Shown here: piece after piece, positions 40,413 to 52,129 of the stretch | Layout: each line of letters begins with the position of its first letter | Position numbering within the stretch: position 1 is the stretch's first letter | Assembly (NCBI RefSeq): GCF_028583425.1 | Contig: NC_072801.1 | Span: 65,983,766 to 66,047,765, forward strand | Direction of reading: 5' to 3' | From: Eublepharis macularius | Taxonomy: Eukaryota; Chordata; Lepidosauria; Squamata; Eublepharidae | Length of the DNA: 64,000 nt | Program-made: the position numbers and the translations under genes | The notes under the pieces: generated by a model | Seen by the model: only the letters and a program-made list of their open reading frames with translations | Told to the model about the DNA's origin: nothing | Databases searched by the model: none

Positions 40413-41194
40413 GGCCTTGTTGTTGGTAAGTCCTTTTCATTGTCCCTCAAAAATTTTTCCATTTCAAGTTCAGATCTGATGCGCCTTTTCACTCCTCCAA
40501 ACTCAAATGACAATCCTTCCGGCAATTCCCATCTGTACCTTATTTTCATGTCCTTCAAAATTTGGACTAAAGCTTTGTATTTTTTCTGGTTAAGCAACAC
40601 CGATCTGGGTAACTCCTTCATAATAATAACTGTCTTGCCATCAACCTCCAATGGGTCTTGAAATTGCTTACTCAGAATCATTTCTCTTATATTTCTAGTC
40701 ATAAATTGCACAATCACATCTCTTGGTAATTTCCTCTGGGTCGCAAATCTTGAATTTATGCGGTACACCACATCTAGGATAGCCACAATTTCCTCCTCCT
40801 CCTTCCCCAGGTATTCAGCTAACACCTCAACAATTTGTTCTTGGGCTGTCTTTCCCTCTACCTCCAGCAAGCCACGAAACCTCAGCTGCTTCTCCATATA
40901 CTTGCTCTCCGCAACAGACATTCTTCCCCTCATCACCCTCATCTCCGTTCGTTGCATGTCTGTAAGGTTCTCCACCACCTTCTCCACTACATTAACTTTT
41001 TGTTGTGCTGCTTGCAAATTATTTTGTATTGTTTCCATTCCCTTCTTCAGTTCTGCCAGTTCATTTTTTACTGTCTCCTTGACCTCTTTAAGCTCTTTCA
41101 CCAACTCCTGTTTCGTCTCCTTCAGTTCCTTTAACATTTCCATAATTTTTTTGTCCAAATTCTCTATAGCCGTTTGCCACTCTTTCTTCGACAT
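40409..41194 (-). CDS. L1 ORF1 protein (copy 2), intact frame
   Basis: ATG at 41194 (MSKKEWQTAIENLDKK), chosen because it matches copy 1 and an upstream extension has no ATG. 261 residues. A coiled coil runs about 10-90 (LKELKETKQELVKELKEVKE). Then come the RRM/CTD part: KQLRFRGLLEVEGKT, VVYRINSRFATQRKLPRDVI, and LPRSVLLNQKKYK. It acts as an RNA-binding trimer on its own L1 RNA. The stop TGA overlaps the ORF2 start (ATGA at 40412-40409). Confidence 0.88.
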   Translation of the reverse strand: MSKKEWQTAIENLDKKIMEMLKELKETKQELVKELKEVKETVKNELAELKKGMETIQNNLQAAQQKVNVVEKVVENLTDMQRTEMRVMRGRMSVAESKYMEKQLRFRGLLEVEGKTAQEQIVEVLAEYLGKEEEEIVAILDVVYRINSRFATQRKLPRDVIVQFMTRNIREMILSKQFQDPLEVDGKTVIIMKELPRSVLLNQKKYKALVQILKDMKIRYRWELPEGLSFEFGGVKRRIRSELEMEKFLRDNEKDLPTTRP

Positions 41195-42136
41195 CGTGGG
41201 GCTTGACTTACCTCGCTCCCACAAGTCTGCTCATTTCCTTAGCTCCGTGGCGCTTGGCTTAGTGTCCTTTTAGTTTAATTTAAATGTCCCGGTTTCATAA
41301 AGAAAAAAAACATTTAAAGAGTCCAAAATGTCGGGCGTCTTTTCTCTATGGTTTTTCTGTAGTTTTTGTAATCCAATATGGCTTACTTCCTCTTCTGCTG
41401 AAGTCGGGACCCTTCCCTTTTCAAAGATGGCAATTCCCTTCTTCCTGTCCTCGGGTAAGGGCCGTCTCTCTCCCAGCAGCTCTATCCCTGTTACGCACTT
41501 CCTGTTTCCCGACTCCCCACTGCAGCTCTCGCAATGGTTGAAACTTTCTAACAGTCTGCTATCTCCTTGCAGCCACATGAAAAACAATAGTCCAATTTCT
41601 TTAATAACTTTGTTTAACTTAGTCCTTTTTCTAATCTATTTCTTGCCGAGTCTTCCCCTACTCATACTCAATCTGTTGCAGTTTAAAAGTCCACTTTAGT
41701 ACTTCATTGCTTTAAGTAATCCGTCCCGTTTCAAGAGATAGTGATCTTTACCTTTTCAAACGTCTTTCTGGGTTGTAATCACTGTTTCAATCTCGGAATC
41801 TCCTTCACCTTCTTTCCCCCTGTTGAAGCTTGGGCATGTAGGTCTTATGCCAGCCGCACTGGCTCCAGGACTGCCGCAGAGATTTAAGCCGACTTGTCTT
41901 AGGGTGGGACCTCAACGGTCGGGAGAGAGTCCGGTGCGCAGGACCCCCCCTCGCCCGAAATCAACGCACCCTGAGGTACTTGAGTGTTCTATGTCTGTTC
42001 TCCGCCTGAGAACAGTTGGCCGCGAGCTTATTTGCCCCGCCGGCCACTGAAATGGCAGCCCGGTCAGCTCTGCACTTAGAGCTGTGTTAGACCTCCATGG
42101 ATCCCAAACTGGAAGTCGCAGTCATATAGCAGATTG

Positions 42137-42535
42137 TATGGTATAGGGATACAGTCAGTTGCACAGTGTGGTGGCTCTCCTATCAAAGGAACTGACTGGC
42201 CCACTTTGAGCTGGGGGAGAATGTGTCCCTGGCCATGACTCCTGGCCTTTCTGCAAAGGCAGGAAGGTGAGCGATGGCAGCTGTTGCCACTGTCCTATTT
42301 CTTCCTCTCCCTCTGGGACCACCCTGACCCCTTCCAACTACCTCTTGGGAGCTTTCCAGGTCCCTGTCCATACCTCTCCCTCCCAGGTACTGGCAGCAGT
42401 CCCCTCCCCACCACTTGCACCACCCCATCCCCTCCTTTCCATGAGGACAGGAAGTGGGTAATGCCAGCACCTCTTTCCTCCTCTCCCTCTCTGGTACTGC
42501 CACGAGTCTGGAATTCCTTGGTCTCACTCCACCTA
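42137..42535. other. hAT-like interior between L1 and tandem array
   Basis: GC-rich with short open frames. It contains no recognised protein or RNA. Confidence 0.35.
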
Positions 42536-43705
42536 ATCACCCGGCAGCCACAGTCATCCCACCTTGCTGCATAAGTGGATAATCCGTCTGCCTCTGACCT
42601 GGAGGCCTGGCAGGTGGGCACATAGGGGGTGCCTCTGGCAAGTGGCCATACCCCCCACTCCCTAGAGGGGAAGCAGCACGCTACTGCCTCCCCAGGCCCA
42701 CCAGGCCTGGCAGCCACAGTAATCACCCACCTTGCTGCATAAGCAGATAATTCATCTGCCTCAGACCTGGAGGCCTGGCGAGCGGGCACATGGGGAGTGC
42801 CTCTGGTGAGTGGCCATACCCCCACTCCTAGAGGGGAGGTGGCATGCCACTGCCTCCCCAGGCCCACCAGGCCCAGTGGCCACAGACATCACCCACCTTG
42901 CTGTGTAAGGGGATAATCTGTCCACCTCTGACACGGAGGCCTGGCAGGTGGGCACATGGGGGTGCCTCCAGCATGTAGCCATACCTCCCCCAAGAGGGGA
43001 AGTGGCATGCCACCTCCTCCCCAAGCCCACCAGGCCTGGCAGTGGCAGACTTCACCTACCTTGCTACATAAGCAGATAATCCATCTGCCTCCAAACCCAA
43101 TGCCTGGTGGTAGGCCTGGTGGGAGGGCGGGCACATGGGGAGTGCCTCTGGTGAGTGGACATACTCCCCTCCCCTAGAGGGGAGGTGGCATACCACTGCC
43201 TCCCCAGGCCTGCCAGGCCCAGTGGCGACAGTCATCACCCACCTTGCTGTGTAAGGGGATAATCTGTCCACCTCTGACACGGAGGCCTGGCAGGTGGGTG
43301 CATGGGGGTGCCTCCAGCATGTAGCCATACCCCCCACCCCCAAGAGGGGAAGTGACATGCCACCACGTCCCCAAGCCCACAAGGCCCGGCAGTGGCAGAC
43401 ATCACCTACCTTGCTGCATAAGCGGATAATCCATCTGCCTCCAACCCCGAGGCCTGGTGGGAGGGCACATGGGGGGTGCTGCCAGCAAGTGTACAGACCC
43501 CTGGCCCCCTGAGGGGAGGTGGCTTGTCATCACCTCCACTAGCTCGCCTGCCCAACGTCCGCCGACATCAGCCACCTTCTGTCCTGTTTCGGGATAAATG
43601 CTCGCTCCTCTGAGGCCTGGGGAGTAGGCACATGGGAGGTGTCCCCTGCAACTGGCCATACCACCCTGCCCATTAGAGGGGAGGCAGCCCACCTTTGAGT
43701 ACACC
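42536..43705 (-). repeat. About 165-bp GC-rich tandem array, 7 units
   Basis: Markers recur near 42555, 42728, 42894, 43055, 43240 and 43408: ACCTTGCTGCATAAGCGGAT, CCATCTGCCTC, GAGGCCTGGCAGGTGGGCAC, ATGGGGGGTGCC and AGAGGGGAGGTGGC. Long minus-strand frames here are repeat read-through. Confidence 0.85.
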
Positions 43706-44035
43706 CCTTGTACACTGGGCCAACATCAACTGGTGGCTCTAATTGTATCGAGTGGGAATTTCCTGGAGGCCTCAGATTGGAGAGGGTATAACTCCAAGAT
43801 CCCTATTGCAATCTTGACCAAACTTGGGTGCTGGCTGGAGTAGAACCTACTAAACATTCTCTGTGAATATGGGCTCTCTAAGTGCAACTGAGGCCTCTAC
43901 GAACCACAATCCATGAACCAGTTCGGTAACAGGAAATATTCGTTACAGTTTGCGATTTCAGGTTCATCGGCAGCACCAAACCATGAACCACAGGTTCGTT
44001 AATTTTTTTGGGTTCCTGCCATGTCTAATTTAGAG

Positions 44036-44439
44036 TATGCGCTGTGTCATGTATTTGTTTTTTCTACCTAATCGTAGCTCTAGAATCTTACTCCTGGCAA
44101 GAGTAGTAAATGCACCAAAACCATTTATTTATCTTCTAACTCTACAAAGGAAAATATAAAGTGAACTGAAGGAATAATACGACATGAAAAGAAACCCCTA
44201 CTCTCTTTCCCTCTGCTTCTCTATACTCATGCCCTAATGAGATGTTATGTAGGGCAGGCATGATACTTTGTTACCTGGGGTTATATTAAACCTACATCTC
44301 CCCTTAGAGCCATCTCTCCCTCAACTGTCAACTTCCTCAACAACCGACTCTCTCCCTCTCAAATCACATTCTATTCTAGAACTGCCCCCTCCCCCCTGCA
44401 TCCCATAGAAAGTTAAATCCACAAACAAAAGGGCATTTA
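44036..44439. other. V2R-C 3' flank resumed after composite element
   Basis: AT-rich flank. No exon or repeat is recognised. Confidence 0.35.
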
Positions 44440-44615
44440 CATATTATCAAAGGCTTTCATGGCCAGAGAACATTGGTTGTTGTGGATTTTCCGGATTGTA
44501 TGGCCGTGGTCTTGGCACTGTAGTTCCTGACATTTCACCAGCAGCTGTGACTGGCATCTTCAGAGGTGTAGCACTGAAAGACAGAGATCTCTCAGTGTCA
44601 ATGTGTGGAAAACTT
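44440..44615 (-). mobile_element. PLE tail fragment (same family as PLE-1)
   Basis: AAAGGCTTTCATGGCC ... GGCATCTTCAGAGGTGTAGC parallels 5010-5170. Only the tail is present. It lies 280 bp outside block A copy 2. Confidence 0.75.
44526..44566 (-). ncRNA. Partly decayed hammerhead core
   Basis: CUGAAGA is intact. Stem II GCCAGU/GCUGGU has G-U pairs at both ends. GAAA is intact, and AUGUC stands in place of ACGUC. CCU/AGG stem I is kept. The changes are C-to-T at CpG sites relative to 5089-5129. Confidence 0.5.
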
Positions 44616-44895
44616 GTTTGCAGGTAATTTATATCTATAATTCTCTATATTGACTTTCAGCATCACATCTATAATTTCATAAATCGGAAACCGAAGTGGA
44701 ATTCCCAATGAGGTCTCTGATCATCCTCTTTCCCTGTCTCATAAGTACTGTGGAATGAAATAGGGCCTTCACTCATACAAAACGGAAAAGACAAGGGCAA
44801 AGCCAGTCAGAGCTCCAAGGGTTCTCCATGAGAGAAGTTGTTGAGGCTTTAGAAAATCAGCTCATGTCAGAATCGCCAGTTGTAAATAAACCTGA
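44616..44895. other. No recognisable feature
   Basis: Short AT-rich stretch between the PLE tail and block A copy 2. Confidence 0.3.
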
Positions 44896-45226
44896 GATTG
44901 ATTATTGGTTGGATCACTTCATCACTGAGCCTTTTGTCAGGGTTGTGTGGCTCCATGTGTACATCTAGTGCAACAGAACACACATGCATGCAGGTGAGAA
45001 CGGTGTTGCAAAGGAGCCCCCCAGTTTCCTGCGCTGCAGTGTAAAGACTCTCTTTCTGGGCAACACTGCCCATGCCTGTACCCTGCTTTCACACGTATCT
45101 GTTTCCTGCTTACGCTTCTACTATGGATTACTTACACTGGGCTGTTCCTATCTCTGCAATGAACTGTGTTACCTATGCCTGTTCCCTGCCTCCATGGAAC
45201 CCTGCTTCACCTGGGCCCAAGACACA

Positions 45227-46151
45227 CTGTTAGCAGCCAGGTGCCAGCCTGGGAGACCTCCAGCGAGCCTGGCCAGGCACCCCCCGGCCAGTTCCCTCCT
45301 GGAACCTCCCGCGGGCCGGTCACCGTGCTTGCCCTCGCTACCGGACAGCCTGCTAGCAAGCCCCAGCCTTGCCCAGCCAGCAGCCATGTTCCCAGGCAGC
45401 TAGAAGACCCAGAGAAGCAGCTTGCTGAGAGAAGCCATTTCGGAGAGGCAAGCAGACCACGTCCGCAGCGGGCAGCCTCGCCCTGCTTTGCATATCTTAA
45501 CAGCCACCCCAGAATGGAAGCTAAGTGCCGGCCACCTTAAGCACTTGATGGACTTCTCACAATGCAGCCTCCGCATTCCAAAGCTGATGACATCACGACC
45601 CAGCCCAGTGTCCTGGAACATCCTTTCAGCCCGCCCGGCATTCCCTGTCCCTCTTTTGTCCCCTCTTCCCAAAGGTGTCACAATAATAATCAGAGCCTCA
45701 AGTGGCCCATCTAGGGTAGTTGTAAAATCATTAAAGCCATTGTTTGACCCGTGAGCACCACTGGGAACTGCACCAGCCCAGGTTATGTTTTAGGGTATTT
45801 AAGCTGGCCTCCCAGGCCACATGGTGCGCGTTCCATTCCTATCCAGACCCCTCGCTGTCTCTCTTCCTGTGGATCTAGTGCTGGCATTAGTCCCCCTTGC
45901 TGCTGAGTCTTCTCTCCACGTCAGGATTGTGAGTATATCTAACCTCATCGATCTCAAGTGGGCTACCCCGCTAATGCAACCGTCTCTATATTTCTTCCTC
46001 TGTATTTTCCTAGCTCTCGTATGTAACCTTGTACGTGTGTGCAAGTTCAGGCTTACGCCACATTATTAGTAAAAACACGTTGTACTGTTATTTAGTCTGT
46101 CTCTTTATTGCATTGCGTCTGGAGGAGGGACCCTGGTATACAATTGGTTAA
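45227..46151 (+). repeat. LTR-like / promoter-like unit, copy 2
   Basis: Counterpart of 6931-7855 with a TATA-like GGGTATTTAAGC near 45794. Same uncertainty. Confidence 0.3.
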
Positions 46152-46415
46152 GATCCGCACTAAATTTAGTTCCGGACTGCTAAAGCTAATTCCCCATTCA
46201 AAAAGAGCAGTTCCAGTAACAACGGGAGTGTGGGAACTGTGAGTTCCCTGTGGCTGCTTTAACCCCAAGGATTTTCTGCCCATTTGGGGGCTTCATTTCA
46301 GCACGGCCCGTTTCAAAGCCCATGTTCTATACAGCTCCTGTTCTCAATATTGTAGCTGCTTATTGAAGCATTTCCAAAACCACTTGGGGAGTAAATGGCG
46401 TAGAAAGTGAAAAAG

Positions 46416-46756
46416 AAGACCGCCCATAGGCAGGCAGGCCCTTCTCAGTCCTCCTGGATCACTCAACAGCTTTTGAAATAACTGACCATGGTATCCTTCT
46501 AGAGCACCTTTCAGGGCTGTGAGTGGGAGATACTCCTTTGCGGTGATTTCAGGACAAACTCAAAGGCCAGTTTGAGAATGTGGTTCTGTGGGCTGCTGCT
46601 CATCCCCTTCGCCTTTCAAGTTCTCCAAAGTTCTATCTTCTCTCCCATAATTGTCACAGTATCTGTGAAGCCTCGGGGACAGGTCCTCCATAGATTCGGG
46701 CTGAGTTACTATAAATATGCGGATGAACTCATCTCTCCCCTACGCTAACAACAGAT
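46416..46756 (+). mobile_element. Decayed L2-type RT fragment, copy 2
   Basis: Counterpart of 8120-8460; same lesions, so it was already dead before duplication. Confidence 0.45.
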
Positions 46757-47503
46757 CATGGGGAGCCTGTGTAGACCACAAACGGGTGCCTAGAGGCAGT
46801 TCTGAGAAGGATGAGAGTTATGGGGTTGAAACAAAACCCAATGAGCAAAATGCAAGTGATGCCGGTAGGGGAAAGTTTGACTTCCTAAAACGGCAGTTTT
46901 ATAGAATGGGATGCTGCTGGACCCACCTGCTACTGGAGAAATGGTTGGCAGTCTTAGACATGGTCCAGAAGCTACAGGTCATCAAGACAGTTTTAATGTT
47001 TATATGTTGTAATATGTTGTTGTCCAAAGCTTTGGAGGCCATATTTGAGTGGAAAGGACAACAGTAGGTTTTTACAGATTATAATATGTATTTATATAAA
47101 ACTTCTTTGTGATGGAAGCAAAAGTTGTCTGTGTTAGGCAGTTGAAAAACGACACCAAGATCCAGAGATAGGCATGTGATTTGCCTTGGAAATACGAAAT
47201 ACTATACACCCCTAAAATACCTATTTGGTATTATTTGGGAATATTTGGGTATATTTGGATAAATCAGTATTTACATACCTGAATAATCCAGCTATATTTG
47301 GGAATATACACATACATCTTGTTTTAAAAGTTGAAACAACTTATCCCCCTTCCTTGGAGCCTTCACAGGCTTACCAGGAAACAGAACGGGGAGGAGAAGA
47401 ATGGCTGCTTTTCTGTATGTGTGCCTGTCAGTGTTTCTTACTTCACCTATGCTGTTGTTGAGGTCTGGCTGCTTCCTTAGTATTTCTGACTTGCTAGGTT
47501 GAT

Positions 47504-47558
47504 CATAGAATCACAGAATTATAAAATCATAGAATCATAGGGTTGGAAAGGAGAGTAG
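47504..47558 (-). mobile_element. CR1-type 3' terminus, copy 2
   Basis: Counterpart of 9208-9262. Confidence 0.5.
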
Positions 47559-49560
47559 AAGTCTCCCCTAGAAGGAGGCCACAGCCGTGGCCCAGTCACA
47601 AAGGAGATGTTGTGGGGCTCTAGCCCCTCAGTTTAGTGGGTATCATCTGTGACTGGCGCCCTCATGATAGAGGAGCGGAAGCCACCTCCCTTCCCCCAGT
47701 CGTAGGGAAGGGTTATTGCATATAGGGGAGTCCAAACCTCCAAGTGCAGGGGAAGCACAGGTCTCCTTCTTTCCTCCAGGGATGGTGATTGGTGGAGACA
47801 CCTTCCCATGGCCATGAGGAAGGGGTGGCCACCTTGGAAACCCACCTCTATGATGTGGCACCCTCCCATAAAAAGGGGGGTGGGGTGCCATCCACCCATG
47901 CTCCAGGGGCCTGTCACCCCCGGGGAGAGAAGGGCAACTGGCCCCTGACATCTGTTGAGCTCCCAAGGAGGGGGCAGCTAGGAACAAAAGTCACCTGACC
48001 AACATGGTGTGACCACCCCCTTAAAAGAGGGGTGTTGGGGAGGTGTTTGAGGCCACGGCACCTACCCACACTTAAGGGGCCCATTGTCCTTGGGGGAGGG
48101 AAGGGTGAGGGCCCCTGGAGCCTGTTGGGCCCAGAAGGAGGGGGTGGCCACTGAGGAAACCCACCTCGATGACATTTAAGTGTTGGGGGCCATCCCATGG
48201 CTGCTTCTCCTCAGGAAATTCTTCTAAGGTCCTCTTGCTCTTGGAGAGAGCAGCTGCTCCCCCACCACTGCAGCCTCCATTCCTCCTTGCCGAGGTCCGG
48301 CTTGCTCCATTGATGGAGGTCCTGGAATGTAATCCTGACCTCCGATGGAGATCTGCTGATGCCTGGATGTCCACATCTGCATCCTGCCAATTTTGGTCTG
48401 TCCCCCTCAATTCCTCACTTCCACCCTCCTTCCCATGTGAGTCCCCTCCAGATGTTTGCCCCCCCAAGAGTCCTTCTGTCTTTTAGTCTCCCCACACCCA
48501 TGCCTGCCTCCTCGTGAGGATTATTCTCCCTCCCAGAGTTTGTTTCCAGCCTTCCCTTGCGCAGTCTGATGGGGAGATTTCTATTCCCCCCACAAGATGG
48601 TCCTTCCCTTCAGGATCACCTCTGTCCTCCCACCTCCCCGAAGAAACACACTCCCTCCCCCCAAAGTTACCCTCCTCTCCTGGACTGTCTGTGTCCTCAT
48701 GTCTTTCAAAGTGTACTCCTCCTGCTGTCTCCCCGCAAACGGCCAGGGAAGGGTTTGTCTGGCTGCTGCTTAAGGATAGTATTGTGTCAGTGCGGTCTTT
48801 GATAGCAAAGTCTGTTTGACCCCTGATGAAGCAGGCTACTCGGAAACAAGAGTCTTGATGACCGGTTCCTTGTCGGATCTACAGTATTTGGAATCTTGCC
48901 ATCCATGATTTTTTGTATGAAAGAAATGACAAAGAATTTCTAAGTTACCAAGTTACTAAGAGTATTGTACCTTTCGGATTTGGCTGTTTTTTCCAGTTAC
49001 CTATTGGACTGTCTGGATTAAGTGCACCCACTCCTTTGTGAACTTTTGTGGATGTTACTGTTTGTAAATTCTTTGTTTGGTCATTTACTGTTATAATTCT
49101 ATGTGATTATTAATGTGTAACTATTAATATATCCCTAGAGATTCTGATAAATATTGCTGATTACTTAGCACTTGGTCAGTTTAAAAACATTTGTAAGCTA
49201 CACTTAGTTGTAAGTCTTTTCATTGATGTTGTAAGTTGTGTCCCATTATACTCTTGGCTGTGATTCCAGTGTATTGGCAAACTTGGAGGGTGGCAGGAGA
49301 AGAGCCCGCTGAAGACTTGCGGTGAGTTTGGTATCTGTGAGTGCTTTGGGAGTGGGGCCAGGGTGCTCGAAAGTGATGGACCACAGACCAACAAACTGGT
49401 CTACAAACTGGGTGGGCGGAGGGTTTGTGGGTGGTCTGCAGTCCATGGTCCATGAAAATCAATGGACCATGGACCGCTGGTTCATGGAGTTTTCTCAGTC
49501 TACGCCCAGCCCTATTTTTGGTTCAGTCATACATGGCAAGACATTAAAATTTAAGCGTGG
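47559..49560. other. GC-rich then AT-rich part of block A copy 2
   Basis: Parallels 9263-11350. No gene is recognised. Confidence 0.4.
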
Positions 49561-49601
49561 GATTTGAGCAGATGGAAATGACCTCACAGAACGGTGAGGG
49601 G

Positions 49602-50297
49602 AAGACATGGGCACGAACAGATCCACCTCCCAAACAAGCTGTTTGTTGCTTGTCACCATCCACAAAAAACAAATAACAAACAGTAATGAATATGAAGCAG
49701 TTCACAAACATGTTCCTTGTTCATTGTTCGTGGCCCTTTAAAGATCCCTTTAAATGATCAGCTTCAGGTGGCAGGGGGGATTTCCCCTGTCACCTGCCAG
49801 CCGATCATTTAAAGGGCCCTTTCCTGCCATGTGCAAGTGGCAGGGCCTTTTAAAGACCCCACAAACTGACCTTCCCAATGTCCCATACCCACCATATTTG
49901 CAGGGGACATAGTCTTCACTGTTGTCTGAAGCCCTTCCCCCCAAGTTTCAGAGTAATTACACCTTGGGAAAGGCATAATGCATGCCCCCCCTTTGTTGTC
50001 ATTTTCTCTTCACAGTGGCAAAAACAGGACTCTCTGCTGGAAGTACTTTGAAGGGTTAAAGCCAGATGGAAAGCCAGAAGGAGTTCAGACAGAGTTCAGT
50101 CCCTGCCTCCGTTGCCAGGGGAATTGATTAAAAGGTGCCAGACTGTCTGGCTTGAAGCTGATAAAGGCAACGAACGATGCTTGCAATGAACACTTGTTTG
50201 TTTTAAATGGGGCCTCATGAACGGCTTGTTCGCGAAAAGATGAGTGGGCTGTTCGTGGGTTTTTTTCTGTTCATAACGCTGTTCTTGCCCATGTCTA
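49602..50297. mobile_element. hAT-like element, 0.7 kb, in V2R-E intron 4
   Basis: Ends AAGACATGGGCACGAAC and GTTCTTGCCCATGTCTA match the ends of the 16.3-kb composite. Flanking 8-mers are GTGAGGGG (49594-49601) and GTGAGGAG (50298-50305). The interior has AAACAAGC and GGCTTGTTCG-like inverted words but no ORF. The site is empty in the intron of V2R-C (about 25800). Confidence 0.65.
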
Positions 50298-50492
50298 GTG
50301 AGGAGTTGGAGGAGCTGATCTTTGACAGTGATGTGACATCAAATAATATGACATCACAAATTGTAAAATCCTATATGAACTGAGCTGCTTCCTATGCACT
50401 GCTCCAAAATCTCCATCAACTTCCCAATCTGGAGTTGGCCACTCTAGAGGTATATTATTTTCACCCTAAAAAATCTTTGTGACTGCTGTTAG

Positions 50493-50619
50493 GTAGTACT
50501 GTCTTCAATGTGTGTCAAAAGCTGCCAACCTGGATCCAGCAAGACTGTGGTGGAGGGGAAAGAAGTCTGTTGCTATGGTTGTTCTCAATGCCCTGAAGGG
50601 AGGATTTCAGTGCAAATCG
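50493..50619 (+). pseudogene. V2R-E exon 5 (NCD3G linker)
   Basis: Acceptor GCTGTTAG, donor AATCG/GTAGGA; 127 nt as in V2R-C. Reads [17 protein letters not shown], then [18 protein letters not shown]. The frame is open and phase 1 to exon 6. No exons 1-4 are found upstream: block A lies there instead. Treated as part of a partial gene. Confidence 0.85.
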
Positions 50620-51016
50620 GTAGGAAAAAAGGAATGGGTATTTGATTCAAAAAGATACAAAAAGTCTCTTATGTCAGCAACTACTATACAAATGGGGTTT
50701 CCAAAACCTCATTTCTTAAAAGAGAGTACAAAATCAGAGGCCCATGAACCATATTTGCTCTGACGAATTGCCCTACCCAAGGAGGCCATTTTCCTCCGCT
50801 TCTTACAGTCCCTATTGTAAATTCATGCAAGATCTTTTAAGCATAGCTTGAGAATGAAGGAAAGTCGGAAATAGTATTCCTGTAACATGTTAATCTCCCC
50901 ATCTGAATTCTACACATAATGTAAAAGTCTATGACCACATTAAATCTGTAAGGATTTTGCTTAAGACTAAGCTTGCAGAATATCTTTGTCACTAAGATCT
51001 TCCTTGTTAATTTCAG

Positions 51017-51921
51017 ATGCTGACCAATGCCAGGAGTGCCCAGAGGATCAGTCTCCAAATGGAAAGAAGGACGGATGCATTGCACGAAGCCTCGCTCTCT
51101 TATCCTATGGGGAGCTGTTGGGAGCAGCGTCGGCATCCTTGGTCCTTTTATCCTCCTTGACCACCATCCTAGTGATGGGGCTGTTCATTCTGCACTGGGC
51201 CACTCCAATCATCAAGGCCAACAACAGGAGCACCACCTGGACCCTCCTGGCCTCATTCCTGCTCAGCTTCCTTTGCTGTTTTCTGTTCATTGGTCACCCT
51301 GGAAAGGTGACCTGTCTTCTGAGGCAAACGGTGTTCGGCATCACCTTCTCCATCTCTGTTTCATGTGTGTTGGCCAAAATCATCACTGTGGTTTTGGTCT
51401 TCATAGCCACCAAGCCAGGAAACACAATGATGAAGTTGGCAGGGAAAAGGCTGACAGCATCAGTAATAATTTTCTCTTCTTTCATTCAAGCTGGCATCTG
51501 CACCACCTGGATAGCCACCTCTCCTCCCTTCCCAGAGTTTGACAGACAAACCAAGATCAGTCAGATCACAATGCAGTGCAACGAAGGCTCAGAGCTCATG
51601 TTCTACCTTGTCCTGGGCTACATAGGCTTTCTGGCTATTCTCAGCTTCACTGTGGCTTTCTATACCCGAAAGTGGCCTGACAGCTTCAATGAAGCCAAGC
51701 TGATCACCTTCAGCACGCTTGTGTTCTGCAGTGTTTGCGTGTCCTTTGTCCCAACATATCTGAGCACCAAAGGGAAATTCATGGTGGCCGTGGAGATCTT
51801 CTCCATCTTGGCCTCTAGTGCTGGGCTGTTGGGTTGCATCTTCATCTCCGAATGCTTCATTATTTTAGTTTGGCCGCAGCTGAACACCAGAAACCAGCTC
51901 ATTAGGAAAAAAGATGGCTAG
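51017..51921 (+). pseudogene. V2R-E exon 6 (7-TM domain)
   Basis: Acceptor TTAATTTCAG. Reads [61 protein letters not shown] and [17 protein letters not shown], ending RKKDG*; open for 301 codons. It is the uninverted twin of V2R-B exon 6 (11710-12614). With exon 5 it forms a two-exon remnant. The lack of exons 1-4 makes a functional receptor unlikely unless distant exons are used. Confidence 0.88.
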
Positions 51922-52129
51922 ACTGAGCTGTTCTTCTCATTTTCCTCTGGGAACATTTTCCTTTAGTACCGGTGATATTCTCACAGAGAAGTTAGGGGTA
52001 TACATTCCAGAATTCCTGTGCTGAAAGTATAGATGAAAATCATTGTTCCAGGTTGCAACGGTTTGTGCTTAGATTTAAGTGATCCTGTAATTATTTGCCC
52101 TATTTGTTTGAAAACCCTTTGTAGGTTTG

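Larger units (their letters stand above)
35883..42122 (-). mobile_element. Full-length LINE-1 (6.2 kb, antisense, copy 2)
   Basis: A 14-bp target duplication CATATAGCAGATTG (35869-35882 and 42123-42136) brackets it. On the minus strand: 5'UTR 42122-41195, ORF1, ORF2, AT-rich 3'UTR, and an A-rich end next to 35883. Complete in length but with frameshifts in ORF2. It lies inside the hAT-like element. Confidence 0.92.
27704..44027. mobile_element. hAT-like element bloated to 16.3 kb by nested insertions
   Basis: Left end TAGACATGGGCACGAAC. The right end GTTCCTGCCATGTCTA is its imperfect inverse. Flanks are GTTTAGAG and ATTTAGAG (7 of 8 match), as expected for hAT 8-bp duplications. Inside are a 4.9-kb PLE, a 1.1-kb PLE, a 6.2-kb L1 and two kinds of tandem array. 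Removing the three retroelements leaves about 4.1 kb. No transposase is recognised, so the host element is probably non-autonomous. A second copy of the same ends is at 49602-50297. Confidence 0.65.
44896..49560. repeat. Segmental duplication block A, copy 2
   Basis: Same order as copy 1: LTR-like unit, L2-like relic, CR1 end, GC-rich part. It lacks the 83-bp foldback at about 48807 and a few short indels. It joins V2R intron 4 sequence (TTTGAGCAGATGGAAATGACC) at about 49560, so this junction, not copy 1, probably shows the original arrangement. Confidence 0.9.

Noticed and set aside
42295-43704. Long minus-strand open frames
   Set aside because: They run through a ~165-bp GC-rich tandem array; the protein is just the repeat translated.
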